Shown piece after piece: positions 46,642-57,512 of a stretch of 64,000 nt of DNA. The position numbers were made by a program, and so were the translations under genes. The notes under the pieces were generated by a model, which worked only from the letters and a program-made list of their open reading frames with translations, was not told the DNA's origin and searched no databases. The DNA is from Persicaria tinctoria (lineage: Eukaryota; Streptophyta; Magnoliopsida; Caryophyllales; Polygonaceae), in assembly GCA_037127255.1 (NCBI GenBank), contig JBANSL010000014.1:1304501-1368500 (forward strand). Reading direction: 5' to 3'. Each line of letters begins with the position of its first letter. Positions within the stretch are counted from its first letter, which is position 1.

Positions 46642-46880
46642 TACTACCTCCGTTCCATAATACATGGGCTTTTCCTTTTTGACACGTTTTTTAAGAAGCG
46701 AAAAACCCTATGAAATATTATTTTTTTTATCAAATTTTTTATATCATTTGATACTTATTACTAATAAGTATCAAATTATATAAAAAAATTAATTAAAAAA
46801 ATAATATTTCATATAGTTTTTCGCTCCTTAAAAAACGTGCCGAAAACTAAAAACCCATGTATTTTGGAACGGAGGGAGTA
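46642..46880. mobile_element. Stowaway MITE nested in the hAT element
   Basis: A 239-bp segment with ends TACTACCTCCGTTCC and GGAACGGAGGGAGTA. The inverted repeats extend over much of the element (TTTCATATAG and CTATGAAATA inside), with TA at each end. Confidence 0.9.
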
Positions 46881-46889
46881 AATCGCAAT

Positions 46890-47440
46890 GTTGGAGGCAG
46901 TGGCGAAGCCAGCCCGTAACATAGGGGTGGGCGAGATTTAGGCTAAAAATTAAATAATAATGAAACGAGTTTTGCTAAACTTTAAATAAATTTAATTGTG
47001 AAGGGTTATGTAAATTTTTTTTAAAGATTTATCCATATTATTAGAAGTAAATAAAATTTATAATTAGTTAAAAAAAATTCAAGGAAACCCCTGACGAATG
47101 ACTAAAATAGAATTCAAACAATATTAATTGAAATTAATTATTCTCAATTTAAAAAGATATTTGAACTTATATATAAAAAGATAGTTAAAAATAAGTGAAG
47201 AAAATGTTAAAAGTGGGAATTGAACCTTGGGCTCTAGATAAAGAGGAAAAAATTCCTCATTTATACTTTACCAACTAGGCAAGGTAAGCTTTATGATCCA
47301 TTTTCACATCTAAATTAATTTAGATATTTTTATTTTTTATTTTTTATTTTTTATTTAGTTAACCTTTTGTATTTTTTTCCGGGATTGGGGTGGGCTCGCG
47401 CTCATACGAGCCCACCCCTAAATCCGCCGGTGGTTGGAGG
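46890..47440. mobile_element. hAT-like MITE nested in the larger hAT element
   Basis: Element 46898-47432 (535 bp), flanked by exact GTTGGAGG at 46890-46897 and 47433-47440. Left end CAGTGGCGAAGCCAG; right end read inward CACCGGCGGATTTAGGGG. Both ends continue into GGGGTGGGC. The interior is AT-rich with no protein recognised. Confidence 0.85.
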
Positions 47441-47458
47441 AATTAGAGGTTGATACTA

Positions 47459-47713
47459 TTATTGATGATTTTGCATCAAAAAATGCCAGAAGAAATAACT
47501 TAGCATGATGTTTGTGTACTGTGGTAGGTAATCAACAAAGTTGGGGATGAAGACCAAGTTCTGTTGTTGCTGTTGAAGACTATTGATGGGTTGTCCTGGG
47601 TTGCATTGCTGCTGAGATCCAGATTGTTGTTGCTGTTGAAGATTGCTGATGCATTGTGTTTGAAGATTTAGCAATGTCTTTATTGCCTTTTTAGTGTCAA
47701 AACTTAGCTCCAC
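47459..47713 (-). other. Gln-rich ORF fragment inside the hAT element
   Basis: 84 codons including two polyglutamine runs (SNLQQQQQSGSQQQ and INSLQQQQQNLVF). The CAA/CAG codon mix argues against a simple microsatellite. It may be a piece of a captured regulatory-protein gene or simply unselected sequence. Confidence 0.3.
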
Positions 47714-48042
47714 TATTAATGTAGTGATAAACCAAATATATTTTGAGATATTCGTATTTTAATTTAGAATTATATGGATTTTAAGTTATTTAAATGTGTT
47801 ATCAATGGTTCGAAGTTTCAAGTTATTAGGGCCCTTCATTTTCTTTTGCCCCGGGCCTCTATTACATTAGGATCGGCCCTGATTAGATCTCATCCACCCA
47901 CGCCTTTCAATAGCACATCAAATGAATTAGATATTTAGAAACCTACTCTTCTTTTGTAATGGCATTAGATCTCAATTTAGATCTATCGCTATTTGTAATT
48001 TTCATTTCCCTATCTTTTTCAATAGCACATCAAATGAATTAA

Positions 48043-48544
48043 ACCACGAGTAGGGCTGATATACGAGCTAACGAGCTCGAGTAGTGGGTGTTCAAGCTTG
48101 GCTCATTTACAAACGAGCCGAGCTCGAGCTCGAGCCTCATTTTCTCGAGCCGAGCCGAGTCGAGCTCGAGCTACTCACAAAATGTAGATCTGTGATTCAA
48201 AGTGAATTGAGTCCAAAAGGCAAAGCGGCCGACAGACTCTTTAGAAGAAGAGGTTAAATAAAACCTAGGGACAGAACTGTAATTTCACCTACAAAACAAG
48301 ATATACGCCCTATTTACAGGGGTTAAATAAAACCTATTTACATGGGGTTAAATAAAACATAGGGGGAGAACTGTAATTTCACCCATAAAATGAGCTATAC
48401 GAGCTACTCGGGCCGAGCTCGAGCTCAAAATTCTGCTCAAACTTGGCTCATATTTAATTCGAGCGAGTTCGAGTCGAGCTTTTTCTGAGCCGAGCCCGAG
48501 CCGAGCTCGAGCTACTCGGCTCAAGTAACAGCCCTAACCACGAG
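48043..48544. mobile_element. hAT-type MITE rich in GCTCGAGC palindromes (copy B)
   Basis: Element 48051-48536 (486 bp), flanked by exact ACCACGAG at 48043-48050 and 48537-48544. Ends TAGGGCTG and CAGCCCTA are perfect 8-bp inverted repeats. Both arms are dense in GAGCTCGAGC and GAGCCGAGC. The centre holds a repeated TAAATAAAACCTA / ACTGTAATTTCACC segment. Same family as 34372-34741. Confidence 0.85.
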
Positions 48545-49431
48545 AGTTGGCTAAGAGAGATTAAAGGCTTTAGGTTCACGCATGGTGAAACAACCGGAGG
48601 GCAAATCGAGAGACAACACACATAGCAGAGAGCCGCTACTCAAATTGTCCAGATTTACATTCCTGATGCCTCAAAGAACCTTAATCCATAAAAGATTTGC
48701 ATTTGACCTTGAATAGAAGCCTTGAATAGAAGAAACGCCCAATTTGAAGCCTGAGTCGCAGGAACCCGAACCCTAACTTTCTCTCTCCTTTCCTAGGACG
48801 AGCGCTAGTAGCCTAGCACACAAGCCGAGTGAGATTCCATTCTAAAACCAATTGACAATTGAAGGAGTAGCCCACCGACTCATATACTAGGGCTTGATAT
48901 GTTCAGCTTTCCGATGTGGGACACTTTTGGTCTCATTCACATCTCTAACACACCTTAAAATAGTGCTTACAGACCAGGGCTGCTAAGCTCTGATGTCTTT
49001 CCTCGTGCTTTTTTAAAAATGTATCACTCTATAAGATCCTGTCATGGATTGATCGTTCTTCTTTTCTTTTCAACCATGTGATCATTTTTATCGGTCTATT
49101 TCTTTTGAGGCTCTTACATCACTTTGATTTCCAGGGTTCATTTTCTTCAAGGAGGGTTCCCTATTGTAGTATTTGTAAAGGTTGTTAGGGGATTTAACAT
49201 GCTTGCAAGCATGTTAGTAGTTTTGTTCCACCATGTGTTTGCTATATATGGTTTTAAATCCTTGCATTTTATCATGATCTATTTCTTTATTTGTTGAACA
49301 TCTTCATTTCAGTTATGTTATAGAGGGACCTTTATTTGGTACATGATAGTTCCCCTTTGTATTCATTCCTTGTAGCGTTCCACTAATGTTACTATTACTC
49401 AGAAGGTTTAATAAATGTCTTTCTTAAGTTT
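48545..49431. other. Intergenic, no gene recognised
   Basis: A stretch at 48560-48980 (TAAGAGAGATTAAAGG to CTCTGATGTCTTTCC) has plant-transposon character but no clear ends. The remainder is T-rich DNA. Confidence 0.3.
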
Positions 49432-50218
49432 CATTCCTTGTGGTACTGTGATCTGGTGTATGTGTATATATAGACAAGATATTGGGTTTATGAACCAAAT
49501 TGATTTGGTTCATAAGCTAGCACATCGGATATGTTCTCTTTGTTTGGTATTGTGGTCTGGTGTATGTGTGTATATAGACAGAATATTGGATTTATGAACC
49601 AAATTGCTTCGTTTCATAAGCTAGCACATCGGGTTTACGGGCAAAAGACGTCGGTTTATTGTAACAAAAGACGTCACTTTTACGAACTAAACACATTAGT
49701 TTTACGTACTAAAAACATCAGTTTTACATACCAACCACATCAGCTTTACGTAAAAAAAACCAGTTTTACGAACTAAGCACATCATTTTTATGAACTAAAC
49801 ACATCATTTTTACGAACTAAACACACCAATTTTAGGAACTTAACACATCTGATTAATTAATAATTTAGGATGTCTTTACTATATATAAACAACGGCTTTA
49901 AAATAAAAAACGGTTTCAATATATGTAATAGCATCGGTTTTGTATTTATTCCATATAGCCAAATTTTGTGTGAAAAAATAACATTACAAATTATAGAGAG
50001 AAAATGAATATACATATGTAGGATTTCTATACAAGTGATGTCTCTTTAATATTAAAACATCGTTTTTATAATTATAAATGATGTTATAAATAATATAGAC
50101 ATCGGGTTCTGGCTGATGTGAAAAACTTTTGACTTTTTACAACACCCACATAGACATCGATTTTTTTTTGAAAGACATCGGTTAATAGCCGATGTTAAAT
50201 AACAAATTTCTAGTAGTG
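49432..50218 (-). mobile_element. CACTA-type terminus with 21-bp subterminal repeat array
   Basis: The end TTTCTAGTAGTG at 50207-50218 is the complement of a CACTACTAGAAA terminus. Inward of it, GACATCGG-type motifs recur (50101, 50153, 50174, 50189 complement). At 49640-49860 lie about ten units of roughly 21 bp with consensus near AAACACATCATTTTTACGAACT. A further direct duplication of about 90 bp occurs at 49437-49527 and 49542-49630 (GATCTGGTGTATGTGT to AGCTAGCACATCGG). The other terminus was not found. Confidence 0.7.
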
Positions 50219-51273
50219 ATGATTTCTTGCTTTTCCCATTACACCATTGCTACCAAACTTCAAATACTGCACTCCTGCCTTTTTCCCTACAAGATGAACT
50301 TTGTCTTTATTCTTCTTTTTCTTGGATCACCATGATATTTCTCCCAACTTTTTTTTATGTTTTGAGTTATGCTTACTTAAGCTTGTTCTCACTCAAGTAG
50401 ACTATCAAAATTCAGAAGCATTTTGATTATTAAACATCCTTTTGGAAGAATTGTATTGGGTCAAGTCTACCTTGGCCAACTGAGCCTTTCCCCGATTGAG
50501 CGCGGAGTTACTATGGTGTACGTTGAAGGCTATTCAATCAGGTTGACTCTTTGTGTTATAAGATGGAGACTTTTATTTGTTAAAAGTGCTGCAACATACC
50601 CTTCTTTATGCTTATTACCTCAACTAGATAAATGAGATACGATGGAGACTTTTATTTGTTAAAAATTTCGGATTCTTCATGAAGGCTTAGTGAAGCCATT
50701 TTTTTTTACAAACTTTACAGCTTTGTTATTGAGATTGTTTCTAAACATCAGTAAGACTGTCCAGTTTTGGATTCGTTAATTTGGATTCTTGGGATGCAAT
50801 GCAACATCTATTTTGATAACTAACTGAAACTCGTTTTTGTTAATGCAATCTATCTTCAAGCCTCTAAAAACAATAGCTTGAACACGTTTCCGAGCCCAAA
50901 TGAAAGCCAAAGTCGAAATGAAAGCCTCTAAAAACAGTATCATTTATCGAGCATCACGTTTCCGAGCCAAAATGAAAGCCAAAGTCGAAAGAGGAAGAGT
51001 CCAATCCCATAGTGTAGAATGATAGGATTGATTTAATGAAACCTATGTAATCTATCACATAGCTTGAACACCAAATATCGAGAGCAATATCGAGAGCAAT
51101 ACACAAATATTAGGTGAATTTAAAAGTTTAATAAGACTTTAATTATGTTTGCAAACAAAAGAATTTGTAAAAGAGAAACTAAAAAACCAAACTCTGCCTT
51201 GCGTAAAGTTACGATTAACCTCTGATTTGATGGGTTACAGGAAGCTTTGCTAATTATGGTCTCTCATCACTCG
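50219..51273. other. Intergenic, no gene recognised
   Basis: Contains a short duplicated phrase (GAGATACGATGGAGACTTTTATTTGTTAAAA and its partner near 50560) and repeats of CGAGCCCAAATGAAAGCC at 50893 and 50962. No coding similarity seen. Confidence 0.35.
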
Positions 51274-52400
51274 TCATATTGTTGTTGTCAAGTTGTTTGG
51301 AGGATGAAGAAGCAGGGTCGGAGCAAACAAGTCAGAATAGCCCTCTAACGACAGCTCCTGCCAACGCCCAATGTACCGCTCGACTCCAAGGTCGAATACT
51401 TCGACATACTCGCCGTCATCTTCATTGATAACAACACAATTTCCTTTCCAAGGACGAGGGAGATCCTGACCTGAGACCGAAAAGGAGCTAGTCCTGGTGA
51501 CGAAAAACACTCTATCCCTCAAACTCTCGACTCTTTCCCACCTGCAGCGTGTCGGTACATTGGCGTCGTCCTTTACTAGCCTAAAGATCCGACATCCGGA
51601 TGCATTATTCCCGTAACAGATAGATTTCACAACTATATATAGATCACCATCAGATACCACAAAACTAAGCGAATAAGCCTGTACACTACTTAGATATTTG
51701 CGGAGGCTATCACAAACTATTCCAAATCGCTGCAAATTAGATTTGTAATCGAGCATAAGGATATTGTAGTCAGGATCATCATAGACAACTAGGTAAATCC
51801 ATCCATCGAACCACACAAAGTCCTCGATGTAACGGTGTTTGATGACGAGAGACAATTGGGTAATTGAATTAGGCACCCGAATTTGATCGGTGCTGAAGCT
51901 ACACAGGTGGTGCATTCGATGAGGATGTATACATAGCGCAGTTGTAGAATTCGGGATGAAGACGACCTTTTCTTGCCACTCGGAGCCGATGTTGTCACGG
52001 TAAGATGAGGCTATTGGAGTCACTCTCCACTGCGACAAGTGGAGAAGCGTCCCGGGAGATCCGGGTATAGTCTGGTCCGTAAGCGGGTGCTGCAGAAGGA
52101 GCTTTCTGTCCCTGGATTCATGGACCGCTACCATCCAGACTTTGCAAGAGTCACGGAGGTGTCGGATAAGGTACACTGTGACGACGGTGAGATGAACCGT
52201 TGGTTCAAGGCGTCGACCCTCCCAACCGAAGGAGACGGAGAGAGGGAATAGTGTGTTATTGCGGGGAGGAGGGAGAGCTGATCTCCATGATCGGCAAACG
52301 GAGCGGAACCGTATGATATCGGCATGGTTTTGGCCGGCGATGATAGCCACTATAGTTCGGGAAGAAGATCGGACCACCGATCAACTTGGTTGTCAACCAT
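51274..52400 (-). pseudogene. F-box protein with DUF295-type domain, frameshifted at the N-terminus (copy 2)
   Basis: F-box proteins recruit substrates to SCF ubiquitin ligases; plant DUF295 members are mostly uncharacterised. The start codon at 52400 begins MVDNQVDRWSDLLPEL, then a stop. The reading frame that carries the rest is open from 52377 to 51274 (367 codons). An indel near 52355 therefore separates the start from the body. The F-box (IIRFRSVCRSWRSALPPP) is followed by the beta-rich DUF295 region (FVWFDGWIYLVV, GRWQELSLEGYSDLFAP). It is otherwise the best preserved of three copies. A sequencing error or a downstream start could mean it is still functional. Confidence 0.72.
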
Positions 52401-54111
52401 GGCTATTGCCTATTCGGTAGGATTGATGATATATTGTAATTAATTTCAACACATACCTTTTCATGAATCGTGACCTTTATAATAGATTTGGGTATTTATC
52501 TCCACCAGATCGAGATCGTATAAATCTATGTATGGTAACCATACAAATTAGAAGCTCTATCATCTTTCTATATACATCTAAATCTTTTCTGACCCAAAAA
52601 AAAAACCATAAAATCATTTATCGATCTATCTTCGGTTAATAATACTAATTCTGTTAGCATTTGCCGACGTGTCACACCCATAATTAAACTTGAATACTTT
52701 ATTCAAATGGTATTTAATGGTCAATATTATTGTTGAAATTTTAAAATACACATTTCATATTTTAAACATATATGTTTCCTATTTTCATACTAATCAAAAG
52801 TTTATTTTCTTATTAATCGATATTATTAAGGAAAGTTTAAATATTTGTATCCAATATTATATTTATCAATCATATTAAAAATGGCTAGATATTTAATTCA
52901 AATGTCAGAATAAAAATTAATTATAAAAATAAATGATTCTCAAAATCATATTTCTTTTCAAAATTTACATATTATATGGTATAGACATCTTAATATTTTT
53001 TTTTTGAAAACTTTTAAATATTTTTGGAGATAGAAGCAAAACGTCATCAATTTTAAGAAGAGATTATTTTTGCAAATGTTATCCTTAAAAAATTGCAGAA
53101 AAAATAATTATCGAAAATGAATATTTTAAATCTACACGGACTCTACACATTCTACATGACATCTATCTAAATTTTTAACCTAAGATTTTGTTTCAGATAG
53201 AAATTATATTTATTCTAAACATCTTAAATGACTATTGGGAATACAAAAAAAAGAGAACATTTTAAGATCTACATACAAAAATTGAAGAATTTTTAGAAAA
53301 GAAAATGTGAAATTTGAATAAATAAATAAACACTCTTTTATGATAAATTTTTGGGTGTTTGGCTTCAAATAATGAAGAAAAAAAAATTCCAAAATGATAT
53401 TTTACATCTATATTTATTTTATACAACCTAGAAGGCCCTTATTATAGTTTCAATATTTTAAGGCTTGCAAAAGTTTTTTTTTTTTTATGAAGTTAGGAAA
53501 AATAATCTATTTGTGAATAGTCAATTTCAAAAAATAATTATAAAAATCAATTAGAGCCAAAAAAAAAGTTTTTTTTTCTTACAATTACTTATTTTAGACA
53601 TCTTAAATGACTATTGAAAAAAAAAAATTCAATACCTACAAGTTACATTTTGGATGAGGCTTCTTAGATCACTTTTCTACCTTCTAGGATCTCTTTTTTA
53701 CCATCTTACCTTTATTTTCACTATTTATTTCTCTCTTTTTCTAGCCATCTTTCTAATGAAAATAATGAATAAATTATGTATATCTACATAACTTCAAAAG
53801 TATTCGCACAATCATGTGCTTATGATTTTTTTAATCTTTGTATGAGAGCTTATATTTTCCTTTTTAGATTTATCCTAATGATAATAATTATATATTTATT
53901 TCAATTATAGTAGGTGATGTCTTTGAGTATTATTACTACTTCACCTTATTAAATCATTATCAAAATTTGTATTGTATCTCTTCCCAGCTAATTTATAAAT
54001 TATCAAAAAAATACTTTATACATATAGTATTATATAGGTATATAAAATGATGTTTAAATTAAAATGGATCAAACTCGCGTGACTTCAAGGGATGAGAATT
54101 ACACTAGTCTA
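52401..54111. other. AT-rich intergenic DNA, no gene recognised
   Basis: About 1.7 kb of very AT-rich sequence. Similar phrases such as CATCTTAAATGACTATTG recur at 53219 and 53600. No open frame with natural composition. Confidence 0.45.
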
Positions 54112-55144
54112 AAATCTAAATCTTTATGAAACCTAATTTTCAAAATACCCCCATCCTGTTTCTTTGGTAGACAAGATAATCCTTTAGGGGAATAAGATAA
54201 ATACCCGAGCTTAATTTACACGGTTTAAATAAATTATTGTCTCAAACTAGACCTATCAAACTCATACCGGAACTTAGATATATTCACGACCTTTTCTCCT
54301 CAATTTTATCCCATTTCGTTGGTTGGATTTGTGGGGAAACTCTAAGAAAGCAGCAGACGACGACTTGTTCATCTACACTAGATCCTTGAGATAAAGAGTC
54401 ATGAATGTCCTGCAATAAGGTATTCAATCGATCAGGAAGGCAAGGAAAATATATAGCCATCTCATAAATGAGTGGATGGCTTCTTAATAACTTTTATTAA
54501 GAATGAAATGTGCTTGTAAACCCCTTGAATTTTTTTGTCTTCATAGCTGAACCATTTGTCACTTGGCTGATCCTGCAATATTATCTTTCCGGAAAAAAAA
54601 AGATGGGTCTGAACTTCAATGGAGCTTGTAAAGTAGTGACATTTATACGATTGTTGATTTGATTTTGTGAGTTTAGTCTTTTTTTCTCTGAGGGATTTTA
54701 ATGTAATTTTAAGGCTGTTATGCCTTTCTAATGGTTTGTTGTTGATGTACGTTGAACTATCAAGGATGTTCAATTATTGTTGATAGGATTCTGAGCAATG
54801 CTTATTTTTGTGATCCTTGTCCATTATTATGATTGTTATTACTCCATTTCTAATTCTATCATTGACCTTTTAAAGGTCATCTTGTAGGTAGATTCCAAGA
54901 TATTCAGTTGCCTCTCTGGAGAAAATGCATAAACCTAAACTGCCCACTGAGGGGATACCACTTGACCTTCTTGACCTCAACATTCACAGGTATGATTGGT
55001 CTTCTTGACCTCAGCATTTACAGCATCTTTAGTTACTGCTGTGATTGGCCTTTTCCCTTCCATGTGCTTTATATTACACTGAGATTTTATTAGCCCTGAG
55101 CTCTTTCTTCATATGGCTATTTTAAGCACTTTCTTTATTTTTAA

Positions 55145-55540
55145 GCTCAATGTCCTCAAGAAGGATCTTATTAAAACGTCGACTAACTTTACACTACATT
55201 GAACCATTGAAGTATTCATTCATGGTTTGTATTGTAGAGATGTTGGGCATATAGTATGGACAATGATGGGAGACCTGATAGCTAAGTTGTATAAACCATT
55301 TTTGTTTCTCTTTCACAAATACATTTGTTTGCAAGCATGAAGTCTGAACTTTGAAATTCACCAACAAACGTCCTTGGCCACACATTATGAAGCGTTTGAA
55401 CTTTGAATGCAATTCTCTAATGCAAGTTCTGATGATGTGTGCACGGTTGTTTGAGTTGGAAGTCAACCTGTGAAGAGATCAAGTCAACACATGAATGAAG
55501 ACAAGAGCTCAAATGGAGGATACAACAACTAGCTAGAGAT
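55145..55540 (+). repeat. Dispersed duplication, copy 2 (partner 44125-44480)
   Basis: Shares the ordered blocks listed for the partner. Immediately downstream (55540-55625) a short direct repeat occurs: GCTAGAGAT(C)GATACTGTTCTTATGTG followed by TTAACTCGGCTGGGCTC, twice. Confidence 0.8.
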
Positions 55541-55940
55541 TGATACTGTTCTTATGTGTTAACTCGGCTGGGCTCGGTGCTAGCTAGAGATCGATACTGT
55601 TCTTATGTGTTAACTCGGCTGGGCTCAGTGGAGTCAAGACGCTGGAGGGGGAGATCGTGTGTGCGGGCACACATACGGGAGATTCGAACAACACATAAAC
55701 CCGAACGGGGTTCCATCTCAAAACCAATTGGCAATGAGAGGAGTAGCCCACCAACCTTATATGTTGTTCAAGTATTATCTAAACTACCGATGTAGGACAA
55801 CCACCATTCCAACATTATGTGAAAGAACAATGATAAGCAAAAACTTTTCTTTTTTGGTCTGAAGCAAAAACTGTATATAGTGGATGGAGTATAGTACGTG
55901 ATTGTGCATTGAGAATTTCTACGCACTGTCTATGTCCTTC

Positions 55941-55948
55941 ATTGGAAT

Positions 55949-55983
<35 letters not shown>

Positions 55984-56605
55984 CGGCCGCCTCCCTCCGG
56001 CGACGGAGTTTCGTACTAAAAAATGTGAAAGAGATTACAAAGATTGTCTAGCTTAGTTGGTAAAAGGATGGAAGGAAGGGTAAGAGAAGCAAGAGGTCAT
56101 GGGTCTCAATACTTACTTTTTTACTTTTTTTGCACTCTTTTTATTCCTTACCTTTTTGGTTATATTTTTCTTTTAATATTTTCATTAGATTATTCATTAT
56201 GTTACCCATATATTTTAAATAATTCTTCTGATTTTTACTTCTATGAATTTTTTTTACTATCAATATCATATTTAAACCACAATTTATGAGTTTTTTTATC
56301 ATACTTTTCAATCCTATCATTTTTTTTCCATTTACCAATGAAAAATTCATTAAAAAATTTATAATTTTCTTTCAATAATTTTAAAAAAAATCTTAATCCT
56401 GCCCACGCACACATATATATATAAATTATTAAATTATTTTATGAATTTTTGTAATAAAATATCATATTTATACCATAATTTATGGTTTATTTTCAATATA
56501 TTTTTTAAAAATTTCTTTATTATATATACTGAGGGAAAAAAAAATTCTCGATAAAAAATTCCGCCCCCCCTCTAGGAAATCCTGCGGCCGCCACTGATTG
56601 GAATC
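55941..56605. mobile_element. TIR element headed by a 34-G run, 9-bp TSD
   Basis: Element 55950-56596 (647 bp), flanked by exact ATTGGAATC at 55941-55949 and 56597-56605. The right end read inward is CAGTGGCGGCCGCAGG. The left end is 34 consecutive G (55950-55983) followed by CGGCCGCC, so the inner part matches but the expected CAGTG is not there. The CAGTGGCGG ends resemble the nested MITE at 46898. The interior is AT-rich. A 9-bp duplication would suit Mutator, 8 bp hAT. Confidence 0.7.
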
Positions 56606-56679
56606 TCATATTCTTGCTTTGTTTCCCAAATTTTTATTCCATTTTTGCGGCGGGATATTTTGCAAATAACTAGTGTGAA

Positions 56680-56993
56680 TGAGGGCATGTTTGGTATCCA
56701 TATACATATATAGATATGAGTACTACCTATATACTCATATTTGTGTTTGGTAAATTGGTATATCAATATGAGGATATGAAAGTGGTATCCTCGTATACCT
56801 GTTTCTTTGTATTTTAGCTCAATTCCATATCTCCAAAATTTGGGGATATCGTTTTTTTTATACTGCTCTTCATCTGCTTCATTATTTGCGATGTCCTAAG
56901 TCCAACCTACCAAACGGGCCGGATATCCATATTACGATATCTAATTTTCATGCCCATATCTGATATACATATATGGATACCAAACGAGTCTGA
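56680..56993. mobile_element. MITE with GTTTGGTATCCATAT ends
   Basis: About 308 bp (56683-56990) between TGA trinucleotides at 56680-56682 and 56991-56993. Left GGGCATGTTTGGTATCCATAT; right ATATGGATACCAAACGAGTC. Good inverted repeats and a 3-bp duplication suggest Harbinger/Tourist type. Confidence 0.7.
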
Positions 56994-57138
56994 GTTTGAT
57001 AGGTCTAGTTTGAGACATTAATTTATTTATTTAAACCATGTAAATTAAGTTGGGATATTTATTTTAGGGTTTAAGACGGGGGTATTTTGAAAATTAGGTT
57101 TCATAAAGATTTAGATGCATACAAGTATTAAAGTATAT

Positions 57139-57502
57139 TGAGAAATCAATGATCTAATGGTAAATAAACACTGCATTCAAAGAATGACAGTGATGAACAC
57201 AGCAATGAAGCCACTCCCCTTTTGTTTCATTGATGGCGGCCAATGGCCTCTTTTGGTAAGCTGCAATCCCAAAATAAAACCCTACCTGAAAGAGGTGACA
57301 GCTGATGATTATATAGTACCTAATCACGTGAGCTGCACACACTCTCACATACACACTAGTGCACTAGAGTCCAAGCTGCTGAGCAGCTCTTATTACAGCA
57401 AAAACCAGGAAAAGAAGCTAATGAAACAGTGGTCCACTAAAGTCTAGAAATTACATATTGTAACCCCATATAGAAATTACATAATGTAACCCTTATTCTC
57501 CA
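57139..57502 (-). repeat. 3' LTR of copia copy 2
   Basis: A 364-bp repeat; in element orientation it begins TGGAGAATAAGG and ends ATTTCTCA. It reads the same as 62115-62478. Confidence 0.93.
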
Positions 57503-57512
57503 TATCCCCCCT

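Larger units (their letters stand above)
45765..47889. mobile_element. hAT transposon (non-autonomous) with 8-bp TSD
   Basis: Element 45773-47881 (2109 bp), flanked by exact ATTAGATC at 45765-45772 and 47882-47889. Terminal inverted repeats: left CAGGCCCGGCCC, right read inward CAGGGCCGATCC. The next 30 bp at each end are also related (GCCCAGGGCCC and GCCCCGGGCCT). No transposase was recognised. Inside lie an exon pair, a Stowaway MITE, a second hAT-like MITE and a Gln-rich ORF. Confidence 0.9.
54112..57114. repeat. Inverted repeat pair bounding a 3-kb segment
   Basis: 54112-54274 and the complement of 56994-57114 match over about 120 bp, including ATCTTTATGAAACCTAATTT, AAAATACCCCC, ACTTAATTTACA-like and CTCAAACTAGACCTATCAAA. 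The left arm carries an extra insertion of about 40 bp. The segment between contains the dispersed duplication, the poly-G element and a MITE. It may be the TIRs of a large element or two independent copies of one repeat. Confidence 0.7.

Noticed and set aside
49640..49860. CRISPR-like regular repeats
   Set aside because: The units are contiguous and degenerate, with no spacers, and lie beside a CACTA terminus in a plant genome. They are subterminal repeats.
55984..56590. GCGGCCGC (NotI) sites at both ends suggesting a cloning vector
   Set aside because: The sites are part of the inverted repeats, and an exact 9-bp target duplication lies outside them. No vector sequence is present. The long G run itself may still be an artefact.
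57157..57447. 96-codon ORF repeated at 62133-62423
   Set aside because: It lies within the LTRs of copia copy 2. No protein similarity.
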